A stretch of 64,000 bases of DNA from Arenibacter sp. 6A1 (lineage in GTDB: Bacteria; Bacteroidota; Bacteroidia; Flavobacteriales; Flavobacteriaceae): positions 124,001-188,000 of the forward strand of contig NZ_JAAXCQ010000003.1 of the NCBI RefSeq assembly GCF_012272855.1. The letters are read 5' to 3'. The notes under the pieces were generated by a model that worked only from the letters and a program-made list of their open reading frames with translations, did no database searches and was not told the DNA's origin. Positions within the stretch are counted from its first letter, which is position 1. Each line of letters opens with the position of its first letter. Positions 17,659 through 26,276 of this stretch are shown piece after piece. The position numbers and the translations under genes are program-made.

Positions 17659-18111
17659 TTAATTGGCCTTCTTTCCAATGTTTCCTTGTAAAATAATAAC
17701 TTCCATATGATCTTTGTTTTGATGGATGGTGATATAGCCATATAATTTTACCAGTTCATCAAAAGTGATGGGTTTACCGTCGTCCGTTGCTACGACTATG
17801 GAGGTTCCGCTTTCACAATCACAATCTATAGGCTCAAGGGTTATGGTCATTGCTTCATTGGTGTCCGTTTTTTCAATATGAATGATAACTGGATGGACGT
17901 CTGTTGAGGAACCGCTTAATTCTATAAATACCGTCGTAAATCCATCGTCGTTTTTGGTCAAGGTTACAGTTCCAGAAATTTTTGAATTAGCCACCGGACT
18001 TAAGGTGTATACCCTAGATTTAGCAGGGTCAAGGGGTGGGAACTCATCTTTGCTGCAACCAGAAATAAATACGAGCATGGATGCTAAAAATAATAAAGTA
18101 TATTTTTTCAT
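17659..18111 (-). CDS. Putative lipoprotein, weakly CHRD-like
   Basis: 150 residues beginning with a lipoprotein signal peptide; the lipobox is FISGCSKD, with the lipidated Cys at about residue 19. The mature part contains a beta-rich domain with ISGTVTLTKNDDGFTTVFIE and VHPVIIHIEK, which faintly resembles the CHRD/superoxide-dismutase-like fold (ligand and HPxHIH-type strand), but the histidine pattern is incomplete (HPVIIH). A CDC motif at about residues 98-100 (PIDCDCESG) could bind metal or form a disulphide. Probably exposed on the periplasmic or outer face of the envelope. Function unknown. It is a single gene with its own terminator. Confidence 0.75.
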   Translation of the reverse strand: MKKYTLLFLASMLVFISGCSKDEFPPLDPAKSRVYTLSPVANSKISGTVTLTKNDDGFTTVFIELSGSSTDVHPVIIHIEKTDTNEAMTITLEPIDCDCESGTSIVVATDDGKPITFDELVKLYGYITIHQNKDHMEVIILQGNIGKKAN

Positions 18112-18604
18112 ATTTAATGGTTTTAGTAGTATGAATTTCGGTAATTATCTGTGGCTCCACATACTAATACTGCCATCTGTTTATATAATCGACATAGTGT
18201 AAGAAAATCCAAAAAACCTTGTTTTCCCAATGAAACATCAAAAACTAAAAATAAATGAAAGAAAAAGTTCAGGGTCCTTATAGGCAGGATGAACTGTTGG
18301 TTCATTTTAGCTACGGTAAGAAAATATGATCTTTTTCTTTCTTGTAGGGACAGCCAGAGTTTGTAGGGTTATTTGAGTTGGCACATGGTATTATGGGGGT
18401 ATTTTGCGTTAGGGACCGCAGCGGCATCCCCGTAGCGGAGCAAGGGATATAGCGAAGGCCCCGACCGACGTAGGAGGGAACGCCCAAAAGAATATGCTTG
18501 AATTTAAAAAAGTGATTGGAATGGATTGATGGGCACCTAACCGATAGAAAAGGCCCTATCATGCATTGCGCTGGAGAAACAATATCTTTTTAGTGCCACC
18601 TATT
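18112..18604. other. Gene-free stretch containing one copy of the 80-bp dispersed repeat
   Basis: About 490 bases separate the lipoprotein gene from the response regulator gene. Short open frames in it have no family resemblance, and one (18311-18562) runs through the dispersed repeat. The only recognisable element is the repeat at 18406-18485. Confidence 0.55.
18406..18485 (+). repeat. 80-bp dispersed repeat, copy A
   Basis: GC-rich element beginning GCGTTAGGGACCGC and ending GGAGGGAACGCCC. It matches the reverse complement of 48749-48828 at 72 of 80 positions with no gap. Its ends can pair (GCGTT / AACGC), and an internal ATCCC / GGGAT inverted repeat encloses a 12-13-base loop. It lies about 120 bases downstream of the response regulator gene stop. 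Confidence 0.85.
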
Positions 18605-19009
18605 TTATAGAAGATCAGGGAGATTGAAACCTTTTAAGAGTTGGTTTATTTTTTCTTTGGACAGTGGTTTAACAATATAATCGGTTACTTCTATATGGTT
18701 CTCGGCGGCAATAACATCGTCTGGAGAAATGGAGGAAGAACAAATATAAATGGCGATAGGTTTGCAAATAGTGGGTTTAAGTTTGGTATAGGCCTCTAAA
18801 AATTCCCAACCATCCATAATAGGCATATTAAGGTCTAGCAATAATACATCGGGCAACAAATCTTGGTTTTCCCTGTTCTCCTTTATAAAGTTAATAGCGT
18901 CCAATCCGTTTCCAAAAACGTTGGTGAATTGGATAGGAGCTACTTTCGTAAGGGTCTTTTTTATAAGGAAGATATACAGCTCATCATCATCTATAATGGA
19001 AAAGTTCAT
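18605..19009 (-). CDS. Single-domain response regulator (CheY-like receiver)
   Basis: 134 residues consisting of one receiver domain and no output domain. The acidic pocket is IIDDDE (Asp7-Asp9), the phospho-acceptor is Asp59 in LLLDLNMPIMDGWEF and the conserved Lys is Lys114 in DYIVKPLSKE. Such stand-alone receivers act by protein-protein contact or in phosphorelays. The gene begins 12 bases after the stop of the PAS histidine kinase on the same strand, so the two form a two-component pair transcribed together. The target is unknown; no DNA-binding domain is encoded next to it. Confidence 0.93.
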   Translation of the reverse strand: MNFSIIDDDELYIFLIKKTLTKVAPIQFTNVFGNGLDAINFIKENRENQDLLPDVLLLDLNMPIMDGWEFLEAYTKLKPTICKPIAIYICSSSISPDDVIAAENHIEVTDYIVKPLSKEKINQLLKGFNLPDLL

Positions 19010-19021
19010 TTGCTATTATTT

Positions 19022-20155
19022 TTATTGGTTAGAAAGTTCTACAAAGAAGGAAGATCCTTTATCTACTTCGCTTTCTACCCATATTTTTCCTTCCATAGCT
19101 TCTATTTGGTTTTTTATCATATAAAGACCAAATCCTTTGCCATCCGGATTTTTATGGAAAGTTTTACTTATTTTAAATATCTTGTCGTTATATCGGTTCA
19201 GATCTATTCCCATACCATTGTCCCTTACTGCGATTATGGATTTGTCCTTTGTTTTAGTAAAGCTTATTTCGATGATTGCTTGGCGCTCCTTGGATCTGTA
19301 TTTAATAGCATTGCTGAGTAAATTACAAAGCACGCTGATCATGTATTTATGGGGGAAAATGACAATATCGTCTTCCTTTATATTTGTGATAAGGTCGATG
19401 TTGTAGGTGGTTAACTGAGTTTCGTATTCTAATAGAACTTCGTTTAAACAGTCCCTTAGCTTTATGGGGGCCGCTTTTATTTTGGTATCGTGCTTTATTT
19501 GAACCGAGGTCACTAATTCGTCTATCAGTTCTAACAAATGGTTTACGACCGGCTTTATTTTGGACTGCGCTTCTTTCTGTATTGCAATATCTTCGCTTTC
19601 TTCGATATAATCGACCAACATAGCGATATTGATCATAGGTCCCCTTAAATTATGGGACACTATATTGCAGAAGTCCGTTAATTGGGTATTTTGATATTCC
19701 AGGATCGTGGAATATTGTTGCAGTTTTTCCTCCTGTTGTTTTCTTGCGGTTATGTCCGAACGGATGGAAACATACTTATACGGTATGCCCGACTCGTTCA
19801 GGAACGGAACAATGGTGGTGTCTGTCCAATAAAAACTTCCGTCTTTGGCTTTGTTTTTTATCTCTCCTTTCCAAATTTTTCCCTTGGAGATAGTAGCCCA
19901 TAATTCCTTGAAAAACTCTTTACTATGGTAACCAGAACATATGAGATTGTGGGTATTCCCAATTAATTCTTCGCGGTTGTACTTTGAGTTTCTGCAAAAA
20001 TTATCGTTCGCATGAATAATAATGCCGTTGGCATCGGTGATGGCGACAACGGCAGATTCGTCTAGGGCGTATTTGTAATCGTCTAGTTTTTTGGTGAGCC
20101 TATTTTCTTCCTTAGAAACATAGTCCTGGGACCTTATTGTTTTGGCTAGATTCAT
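19022..20155 (-). CDS. Cytoplasmic PAS-domain sensor histidine kinase
   Basis: 377 residues without signal peptide or membrane segment, so probably a soluble sensor. A PAS/PAC domain occupies about 31-140 (IIHANDNFCRNSKYNREEL, then YWTDTTIVPFLNESG). The H box is IVSHNLRGPM with the phospho-His at about 168, and the ATPase part shows NLLSNAIKY (N box, about 278-286), DNGMGID (G1, about 312-318) and GKGFGLYMIK (G2, about 339-348). The PAS type resembles redox- or small-ligand-sensing PAS domains with the W..EI.N..KDGS.YW pattern, but the ligand cannot be read from sequence. Probably phosphorylates the single-domain regulator encoded immediately downstream. Confidence 0.93.
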   Translation of the reverse strand: MNLAKTIRSQDYVSKEENRLTKKLDDYKYALDESAVVAITDANGIIIHANDNFCRNSKYNREELIGNTHNLICSGYHSKEFFKELWATISKGKIWKGEIKNKAKDGSFYWTDTTIVPFLNESGIPYKYVSIRSDITARKQQEEKLQQYSTILEYQNTQLTDFCNIVSHNLRGPMINIAMLVDYIEESEDIAIQKEAQSKIKPVVNHLLELIDELVTSVQIKHDTKIKAAPIKLRDCLNEVLLEYETQLTTYNIDLITNIKEDDIVIFPHKYMISVLCNLLSNAIKYRSKERQAIIEISFTKTKDKSIIAVRDNGMGIDLNRYNDKIFKISKTFHKNPDGKGFGLYMIKNQIEAMEGKIWVESEVDKGSSFFVELSNQ

Positions 20156-20492
20156 TTCTTGATTGCTAAAGGCTGCCTAGTATTGAACTATACTTATAGG
20201 TAAAACTTGATTTGAAGCTGTACGTTTATATTCAATTTTAGGGATAAAAATGTTCAAAGTTAGGAAATATCCTATTTATAAATGGGGTCTTACTTGTTAT
20301 AGATAGCGCTTTTGTTAGCTTATAGATTAAACAGATGTTTTTTACAATATACTGAATTTTCGAGTTGTTTTTTACATAGACTACATCTGAATTCTACAAG
20401 GAAATGGTACATGGGAAATTAATTATTCCAAAGTAGCCATCGGTCCGTGTTAGTTCTCCAGGGGCATATGTATGGCAATACAAAAAGCTTAT
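20156..20492. other. AT-rich intergenic stretch between the kinase gene and the tRNA units
   Basis: About 340 bases with no gene, repeat or RNA that I recognise, apart from a possible -7 element for the histidine kinase at 20255-20262. Confidence 0.4.
20255..20262 (-). promoter_or_regulatory. Possible -7 promoter element of the histidine kinase gene
   Basis: On the minus strand the sequence is TAACTTTG, an exact match to the Bacteroidetes TAnnTTTG box, about 95 bases before the kinase ATG. No TTG is at the usual -33 distance, so support is partial. Confidence 0.3.
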
Positions 20493-20494
20493 AA

Positions 20495-20534
20495 AACAAA
20501 AAACCCTTGAAAATCTATAGATCAACAAGGGTTT
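20495..20534 (-). terminator. Terminator of tRNA unit I
   Basis: Read on the minus strand, arms AAACCCTTG and CAAGGGTTT are followed by a T run right after the tRNA-Leu gene. Confidence 0.8.
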
Positions 20535-20537
20535 GAG

Positions 20538-20621
20538 TACTCGAGGCGGGACTTGAACCCGCACGGACTAATGTCCATTGGATTTTAAGTCCAACGTGTC
20601 TACCAATTCCACCACTCGAGC
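20538..20621 (-). tRNA. tRNA-Leu (anticodon UAA), copy I
   Basis: 84 bases. On the minus strand it begins GCTCGAGTGGTGGAATTGG and the anticodon loop reads CTTAAAA, giving UAA for leucine. The long variable arm typical of tRNA-Leu is present, the T-loop GGTTCAAGTCC is conserved, and CCA is not encoded. The mature sequence is identical to the copy at 20995-21078. Confidence 0.96.
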
Positions 20622-20652
20622 CTAACTGCATTGCAGTGAATCTATTTGATGG

Positions 20653-20725
20653 AGCGAAAAACGGGATTCGAACCCGCGACCTCCACCTTGGCAAGGTGGC
20701 GCTCTACCAACTGAGCTATTTTCGC
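20653..20725 (-). tRNA. tRNA-Gly (anticodon GCC), copy I
   Basis: 73 bases. On the minus strand it begins GCGAAAATAGCTCAGTTGG, the anticodon loop is TTGCCAA (GCC, glycine), and the T-loop reads GGTTCGAATCC. CCA is not encoded. It precedes tRNA-Leu in the same transcript and is identical to the copy at 21110-21182. Confidence 0.96.
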
Positions 20726-20765
20726 ATGCTGTTTATGAACGTGACATCCTATTCGGATGAGGGCG

Positions 20766-20795
20766 CAAATTTAATACAATTATGTAAATACCAAA
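20766..20795 (-). promoter_or_regulatory. Promoter of tRNA unit I
   Basis: On the minus strand TTTG (20792-20795) is followed after 18 bases by TAAATTTG (20766-20773), a full match to the Bacteroidetes sigma factor consensus TTTG / TAnnTTTG. It is placed about 40 bases before tRNA-Gly and is conserved in unit II. Confidence 0.75.
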
Positions 20796-20950
20796 GCACT
20801 TTTTATGTTTTTTAAACCTTATGGTCGAAAAAATATTGGAAAAAGGATTGGGGGTGTTGTAAACCAGTAATTTATGCATAGAAATTTAAATGCGTGTTAT
20901 GCTTCGTTTTAAATTTCATATAGGGGGTGTCTTATTGGGTAAAAGACTAA

Positions 20951-20992
20951 AAACAAAAAACCCTTGAAAATCTTACGATTAACAAGGGTTTG
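20951..20992 (-). terminator. Terminator of tRNA unit II
   Basis: Same AAACCCTTG / CAAGGGTTT hairpin and T run as in unit I, with a changed loop. Confidence 0.8.
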
Positions 20993-20994
20993 AG

Positions 20995-21078
20995 TACTCG
21001 AGGCGGGACTTGAACCCGCACGGACTAATGTCCATTGGATTTTAAGTCCAACGTGTCTACCAATTCCACCACTCGAGC
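20995..21078 (-). tRNA. tRNA-Leu (anticodon UAA), copy II
   Basis: Identical over 84 bases to the copy at 20538-20621; anticodon UAA and long variable arm. It is followed by the terminator of unit II. Confidence 0.96.
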
Positions 21079-21109
21079 CTAACTGCGTTGCAGTACATCT
21101 ATTTGATGG

Positions 21110-21182
21110 AGCGAAAAACGGGATTCGAACCCGCGACCTCCACCTTGGCAAGGTGGCGCTCTACCAACTGAGCTATTTTCGC
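21110..21182 (-). tRNA. tRNA-Gly (anticodon GCC), copy II
   Basis: Identical over 73 bases to the copy at 20653-20725; anticodon GCC. It is the first gene of unit II. Confidence 0.96.
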
Positions 21183-21223
21183 GTGCTATTTTATGAACGT
21201 GGCATCCTGTTTGGATGCGGGAG

Positions 21224-21253
21224 CAAATTTAAGACAATTATGTAAATACCAAA
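21224..21253 (-). promoter_or_regulatory. Promoter of tRNA unit II
   Basis: TTTG (21250-21253), an 18-base spacer and TAAATTTG (21224-21231) on the minus strand, the same elements and spacing as in unit I. Confidence 0.75.
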
Positions 21254-21277
21254 GCACTTTTGCAGAAAAAAAACCAA

Positions 21278-21310
21278 AAAAAAATAACCCCCATAAAATG
21301 AGGGGGTTAT
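21278..21310 (-). terminator. Terminator of mutS
   Basis: Read on the minus strand, arms ATAACCCCC and GGGGGTTAT are followed by a long T run, 37 bases beyond the mutS stop. Confidence 0.85.
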
Positions 21311-21346
21311 AGAAGGATAAAAAATAAGTTATTTTATCACCACCAC

Positions 21347-23962
21347 TTAGGCATTTTTGGTTTTGGTTAGCAAACGTTTAATTTCATTGAGCTTCATTAA
21401 TGCTTCTACAGGTGTTAAGGTATTGATATCTAGGTGGGTTATCTCTTCTTTAATCTGTTGTAACAAGGGGTCGTCCAAGTTAAAAAAGCTTAATTGCATT
21501 TCGTTCTGTGCCGACTGTAATTTATCGGTCAATTCTTCACTGGAGTGTGTTTTTTCGAGTTTTTTAAGGATTTTGTTCGCTTTACTGATGACCTGTTGTG
21601 GCATTCCGGCCATTTTTGCCACGTGGATCCCAAAACTATGCTCGCTTCCTCCAGGAGTAAGTTTTCGTAAAAAGAGCACATTGTCTTTTAGTTCTTTGAC
21701 CGATACATTATAATTTTTGATCCGTTCAAAGGTTGTGGTCATTTCGTTTAACTCATGGTAATGCGTGGCAAATAAAGTCTTGGCCTTAGCAGGATGTTCA
21801 TGGAGATATTCCGAAATTGCCCAGGCAATCGAGATTCCGTCATAGGTACTGGTTCCTCTTCCTATTTCATCTAACAGTACTAAACTGCGATCAGAAAGGT
21901 TGTTAAGGATAGAGGCGGTTTCGTTCATTTCTACCATAAAGGTAGATTCGCCCATAGAAATATTGTCACTAGCCCCTACACGGGTAAAGATTTTATCGAC
22001 ACAACCTATTTTTGCGGCGGTAGCAGGAACAAAACTGCCCATTTGTGCCAAGAGAACAATAAGGGCCGTTTGCCTAAGGATAGCCGACTTACCACTCATG
22101 TTGGGTCCGGTAATCATAATGATCTGTTGGTCTTCGCGATTCAACAATACATCATTGGCAATATACTCTTCTCCTATAGGCAATTGCTTTTCAATTACCG
22201 GGTGTCGCCCGTTGCTGATCGATAATTCCGTAGAATCGTTCATTTCGGGACTTGTATAATTATTTTCCTTCGCTAATTGGGTAAAGCCGCAAAGACAGTC
22301 CAATTGAGCTATTTGGTGCGCATTGTTCTGTACTGGGGCTATGTATTCTTGCATCCAAGTGACCAGTTGGGCGAAGAGTTGTTGCTCTAAGCTTAAAATG
22401 CGTTCTTCGGCACCTAGGATCTTAGCTTCGTATTCTTTAAGCTCTTCGGTAATGTAGCGTTCTGCATTTACCAAGGTCTGTTTTCTGATCCATTCCTGGG
22501 GAACTTTATCCTTGTGGGCATTACGAACCTCTATATAATAGCCAAATACATTGTTAGAGGCAATTTTTAAAGAGGTTATTCCGGTACGTTCTGTTTCTCT
22601 TTCGAGCATCTTGTCCAGATAATCTTTTCCGGAAAAGGCCAGATCGCGCAGTTCGTCCAATTCTGTCGAATATCCTTTGGCAATGGTACTTCCTTTTAAC
22701 ATGTTTACCGGAGCCTCTTCACTGATCATCTCTTTTATCTTGCTCCGAAGCATGTCACAGTTATGCAATTGGTCGCCAATAAGGTTAAGCGCTTCATTGC
22801 TGCTCTTAGTTGTAAGTTGTTTGATAGGGACCGTAGCTTCCAAAGAGTTTTTAAGCTGAATAACCTCTTTCGGGTTTATTTTGCCCGTGGCTACCTTGGA
22901 AATTAACCGTTCCAGATCGCCCATGAGTTTTATGGCATTCTGAAGTTTGCTAAAAACAAGCTCGTTTTCGGACAAATAGCTAACCACTTGATGCCTTCTA
23001 CGTATTTTCTCAATATTTTTTAAAGGTAGGGCCAACCATCTTTTAAGCATTCTGCCCCCCATAGGAGAGATGGTCTTGTCTATGACCTCTAAAAGGGTTA
23101 CCGCATTTTGGTTAAAGGAATGGTATAATTCTAAATTTTTAATGGTAAATCGGTCCATCCATACGTATTCTTCTTCTGCAATACGTTGTAAGCTGGCGAT
23201 GTGATGCAATTTCCGATGTTGAGTTTCGGAGAGGTAATGCATGACCACCCCGGCAGCGACGATGCCGTGGTTTAAATGGTCTACTCCAAAACCTTTTAGG
23301 GTTTTTGTTTTAAAATGATTGGTAAGGGTTTCCATGGCGTAGTCTTCCTGAAAAACCCAATCTTCGGTAAAAAAAGTATGGAGCTGAGTACCGAAAACTT
23401 CCTTGAACTCCTTCTTATTGGCTTTAGAAACCAGTACTTCGTTGGGAGCAAAATTTTGTAAGAGTTTGTCTATTTGCTCTTCATTGCCTTCCGAAACAAG
23501 AAATTCGCCCGTAGATATATCGACAAAGGAAATTCCTAAGCGTTTTCGACCAAAATGTACCGCACATAAAAAGTTATTGGTCTTTGCCGATAAGATGTCA
23601 TCGTTCATGGCTACCCCTGGGGTAACCAATTCCGTAACCCCTCTTTTTACGATGGTTTTGGTGAGTTTAGGGTCTTCTAACTGATCGCAGATGGCCACGC
23701 GTTGCCCTGCTTTGACCAATTTTGGCAAATAGGTGTTTAGGGAATGATGGGGGAAACCTGCCAGTTCGGTGCGGTCGCCACCATTGTTCCTATGAGTGAG
23801 TATAATGCCTAGTATTTTGGAGGCTTTAACTGCATCTTCTCCAAAAGTTTCGTAAAAATCACCAATTCTAAAAAGCAACAAGGCATCAGGATATTTTATC
23901 TTGATGGCGTTGTACTGCTTCATTAACGGTGTTACCTTTTTTGTTTTTCCTGTGTCGGCCAA
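21347..23962 (-). CDS. mutS: DNA mismatch repair protein MutS
   Basis: 871 residues, full family length. The N-terminal mismatch-recognition domain has the FYETFGEDA motif, in which the Phe contacts the mismatched base. The ATPase domain carries Walker [10 protein letters not shown] (around residue 617), the Walker B-type [14 protein letters not shown] and the ATHYHEL switch. The C-terminal helices for dimerisation are present. It recognises base mismatches and small loops and recruits MutL. The start is taken at TTG 23962 because the family usually has about a dozen residues before TPLMKQYN and no ATG is available upstream in a suitable place; an ATG at residue 14 would cut into the recognition domain. 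Single gene with its own terminator. Confidence 0.97.
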   Translation of the reverse strand: MADTGKTKKVTPLMKQYNAIKIKYPDALLLFRIGDFYETFGEDAVKASKILGIILTHRNNGGDRTELAGFPHHSLNTYLPKLVKAGQRVAICDQLEDPKLTKTIVKRGVTELVTPGVAMNDDILSAKTNNFLCAVHFGRKRLGISFVDISTGEFLVSEGNEEQIDKLLQNFAPNEVLVSKANKKEFKEVFGTQLHTFFTEDWVFQEDYAMETLTNHFKTKTLKGFGVDHLNHGIVAAGVVMHYLSETQHRKLHHIASLQRIAEEEYVWMDRFTIKNLELYHSFNQNAVTLLEVIDKTISPMGGRMLKRWLALPLKNIEKIRRRHQVVSYLSENELVFSKLQNAIKLMGDLERLISKVATGKINPKEVIQLKNSLEATVPIKQLTTKSSNEALNLIGDQLHNCDMLRSKIKEMISEEAPVNMLKGSTIAKGYSTELDELRDLAFSGKDYLDKMLERETERTGITSLKIASNNVFGYYIEVRNAHKDKVPQEWIRKQTLVNAERYITEELKEYEAKILGAEERILSLEQQLFAQLVTWMQEYIAPVQNNAHQIAQLDCLCGFTQLAKENNYTSPEMNDSTELSISNGRHPVIEKQLPIGEEYIANDVLLNREDQQIIMITGPNMSGKSAILRQTALIVLLAQMGSFVPATAAKIGCVDKIFTRVGASDNISMGESTFMVEMNETASILNNLSDRSLVLLDEIGRGTSTYDGISIAWAISEYLHEHPAKAKTLFATHYHELNEMTTTFERIKNYNVSVKELKDNVLFLRKLTPGGSEHSFGIHVAKMAGMPQQVISKANKILKKLEKTHSSEELTDKLQSAQNEMQLSFFNLDDPLLQQIKEEITHLDINTLTPVEALMKLNEIKRLLTKTKNA

Positions 23963-24234
23963 AAGCGATTTTATTAACTTATTTTTGTATCCTTCTAAAA
24001 GAACGAAAGTAATATTTATCCAATGGAATGTAAACTATTGTTGATATTTTAAATAAAATTTTCTTTGGAAAAATAGCGGTTCGGTATTATTAAAGGGAGA
24101 CTCTTATAAAGATAGTATCCTTTTTTGTACTAAACGAATTTGAAGGGAGCTTTCACTTTCCGTTTACATCGCTTTGCTGAAAGATATAAAGAGTTAAAAA
24201 TATTAAGGAAATTAAATAAGTCACAATAACATAG

Positions 24235-24765
24235 ATGCGAAAATTAGAAAATAGCGAGCTAGATCGATTGAATGTTGAAGAGTTTAAGCAGGTAGAAAAG
24301 ACTCCTGTATGTATTATTTTAGACAACGTGAGAAGTCTAAATAATATAGGGTCGGTCTTTAGAACAGCCGATGCCTTTTTAATAGAGAAGATATATTTAT
24401 GTGGTATAACGGCCACTCCTCCCCATAAGGATATCCATAAGACTGCTTTGGGGGCCACAGAAAGCGTTACGTGGGAATACCGGGAATCTGCCTTGGCACT
24501 TGTGCAGGAACTACAACAGAGCGGTTATGCAACCTATTCTGTAGAGCAGGCGGAGAATGCGGTGATGTTAAATGATTTTAAGGTAGCAAAGGATCAAAAA
24601 TATGCCCTGGTTTTTGGGAATGAGGTGAAGGGCGTTTCCCAAGAGGTGGTTTCTAAAAGCGATGGAGTGCTCGAAATTCCGCAATACGGAACCAAGCATT
24701 CCTTAAATATTTCGGTAAGTGTAGGGATTGTCGTTTGGGACGTGTGGGCAAAATTGAAGGTATAA
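24235..24765 (+). CDS. TrmH/SpoU-family RNA 2'-O-methyltransferase
   Basis: 176 residues with the three SPOUT motifs: NIGSVFRTADAF (motif 1, about 36-47), FGNEVKGVS (motif 2, about 127-135) and IPQYGTKHSLNISVSVGI (motif 3, about 148-165), which form the S-adenosylmethionine-binding knot. The protein is short and lacks an N-terminal substrate-binding extension, like TrmH/TrmL proteins that methylate the ribose of tRNA. Which nucleotide it modifies cannot be told from sequence. It stands alone, divergent from mutS, and ends in a hairpin terminator. Confidence 0.9.
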   Translation: MRKLENSELDRLNVEEFKQVEKTPVCIILDNVRSLNNIGSVFRTADAFLIEKIYLCGITATPPHKDIHKTALGATESVTWEYRESALALVQELQQSGYATYSVEQAENAVMLNDFKVAKDQKYALVFGNEVKGVSQEVVSKSDGVLEIPQYGTKHSLNISVSVGIVVWDVWAKLKV

Positions 24766-24768
24766 AAA

Positions 24769-24798
24769 AAACCCAACCGAGGTTGGGTTTCAATTTTT
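24769..24798 (+). terminator. Terminator of the TrmH-family gene
   Basis: AAACCCAAC / GTTGGGTTT hairpin with a CGAG loop, followed by CAATTTTTT, starting 4 bases after the stop codon. The A-rich left flank makes it potentially bidirectional. Confidence 0.75.
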
Positions 24799-24936
24799 TG
24801 GTTTGAGTTCGTTAGTTTAAAACTCGAAGTGTTGGTTGGTTATTTCGCTTTATGGTCGCTTTGCGAAAAGGCCCTTAATTGCCCTTGCAAGTAAACAAAT
24901 TGATTTGTTATTTGCAAGAATTTTGTGAAATTTATC

Positions 24937-26082
24937 TTAAAGTGTAAGATTTACGGCAAACTTCTGAATTTGATCTATAATGCGTGCATAGTCTTTTGGG
25001 TTCTCTACAAAGTCCATTTGGCTAACATTGATTATAAGATTGTTCTGGGCAGGGTGGGTCTTGATATATTCTAGGTAGCCACGGTTTATTTTCTCTAAAT
25101 AGTCAGGGGCTATGGTTTGTTCATAAGTACGGCCTCTGCGTTTTATATTTTGCAGCAAACGTTCGGTGGTTTGATGTAGGTAGACATATATTTTAGGTTT
25201 TTGCACATCCTTGTTCATTAGGTTAAAGAGTTTTCTGTACAACCTAAATTCTTCTTCCTGCAGGGTTATTTTGGCAAAAATCAGGGATTTGTTGATGTCG
25301 TAATCGCTTACCATAAAGTTTTTAAACAAATCGAGCTGAGAAGTGTCTTCCAAAAATTGCTGGTAACGATCTGCTAAAAATGACATTTCCAATGGAAAAG
25401 CAAACCTGTTCTGGTCTTCGTAAAACTTGGGCAAAAATGGGTTTTCCGCAAAACGCTCCAATACTAATTTGGCATTGAAATCGGCAGCCATCTTATTGGC
25501 CAGAGTGGTTTTTCCTGCTCCAATATTTCCTTCTATGGCAATAAAATGAAACTGGGAAAAAAGTTCTTCCCTAGTGGTGTATAGTTTATGAGGGGTTCGT
25601 TCTAGGGTACTTTTGTCACGGCATTCCTGTAGCAGGTTCCTACTGTCCTTTTTTAAGATAGGATGATAAAACTGCGGGGCTATATCGGCCAAAGGCCTTA
25701 AAACAAATCGTCTCAACTGCAAACTTGGATGAGGAATGGTCAGCGAGTCATCGGCGAGGATTTCAGTACCGTAATATAATATATCTAGGTCCATAGTCCT
25801 AGAAGCATAACCAGTGCTGTCATGACGTTTTCTGCCCAATAAGGCTTCAATATCCAGTAAGTTTTTTAATAATAGCTCTGGAGAAAGTGACGTTTCTACA
25901 CTTAAACAGGCGTTGTAAAAATTATCTCCATCAAAACCCCAGGCCGGTGTTTCGTAAATAGGGGATACCTTGGAAACCCTACCGATACGGGAATGGATTA
26001 AAAATACAGCATCTTGAAGCTGATTTAATTTGTCGCCAAGATTGCTGCCTATAGATAGATGGGCTGTAGTTGTGCTTTGCAT
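24937..26082 (-). CDS. folK: Bifunctional HPPK (FolK) - deoxynucleoside kinase fusion
   Basis: 381 residues with two enzymes. Residues 1 to about 165 are 6-hydroxymethyl-7,8-dihydropterin pyrophosphokinase: LSIGSNLGDK, the RTMDLDILYYG active-site motif (95-105) and IPHPSLQLRRFVL (116-128); this makes the substrate for dihydropteroate synthase in folate synthesis. From about 175 to the end it is a deoxynucleoside kinase: IEGNIGAGKTTLA P-loop (about 183-195), the AENPFL and DRYQQF-type substrate residues and the RRGRTYEQTI arginine-rich lid; it phosphorylates salvaged deoxynucleosides. The fusion is a known arrangement in Bacteroidetes. The ATG is unambiguous. The gene precedes (divergent from) sppA. 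Confidence 0.93.
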   Translation of the reverse strand: MQSTTTAHLSIGSNLGDKLNQLQDAVFLIHSRIGRVSKVSPIYETPAWGFDGDNFYNACLSVETSLSPELLLKNLLDIEALLGRKRHDSTGYASRTMDLDILYYGTEILADDSLTIPHPSLQLRRFVLRPLADIAPQFYHPILKKDSRNLLQECRDKSTLERTPHKLYTTREELFSQFHFIAIEGNIGAGKTTLANKMAADFNAKLVLERFAENPFLPKFYEDQNRFAFPLEMSFLADRYQQFLEDTSQLDLFKNFMVSDYDINKSLIFAKITLQEEEFRLYRKLFNLMNKDVQKPKIYVYLHQTTERLLQNIKRRGRTYEQTIAPDYLEKINRGYLEYIKTHPAQNNLIINVSQMDFVENPKDYARIIDQIQKFAVNLTL

Positions 26083-26242
26083 AATAGTGAGGCAAAGTAA
26101 ATAAAAAGAAAACTACTTCATTGTAATAATCGATAAAAAGAGCGATGTATTTCATCCATAATATTAAAAGAATGCGTTTTCGTTGATCATTATTAAGGGG
26201 GATTTAACTGAATAAATATAAAGGCCTAAATATAACAATGGT

Positions 26243-26250
26243 TATCTTTG
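26243..26250 (+). promoter_or_regulatory. Possible -7 promoter element of sppA
   Basis: TATCTTTG matches TAnnTTTG exactly and lies 26 bases before the ATG at 26277. No TTG at the usual -33 distance. Confidence 0.35.
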
Positions 26251-26276
26251 GTCAGTATTTGTAATTTAAGAACTAC

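Larger units (their letters stand above)
20493..20804 (-). repeat. tRNA transcription unit, duplicate I
   Basis: This block and 20950-21261 are direct repeats offset by 457-458 bases. The conserved part covers promoter, tRNA-Gly, spacer, tRNA-Leu and terminator; differences are confined to spacers and flanks. Confidence 0.9.
20950..21261 (-). repeat. tRNA transcription unit, duplicate II
   Basis: Second copy of the block at 20493-20804. It has the same gene order and both signals, with a 1-base length difference between the tRNA-Gly gene and the promoter. Confidence 0.9.

Noticed and set aside
18311-18562. 83-codon minus-strand frame
   Set aside because: It crosses the 80-bp dispersed repeat, which recurs elsewhere without this frame, and its translation resembles nothing.
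20909-21151. 80-codon minus-strand frame through the tRNA genes
   Set aside because: It runs through the tRNA-Gly and tRNA-Leu genes, a classic false coding prediction on tRNAs.
24840-24936. Attenuator or riboswitch downstream of the TrmH gene
   Set aside because: The region holds only the terminator and an AT-rich tail; no aptamer-like conserved core is visible.
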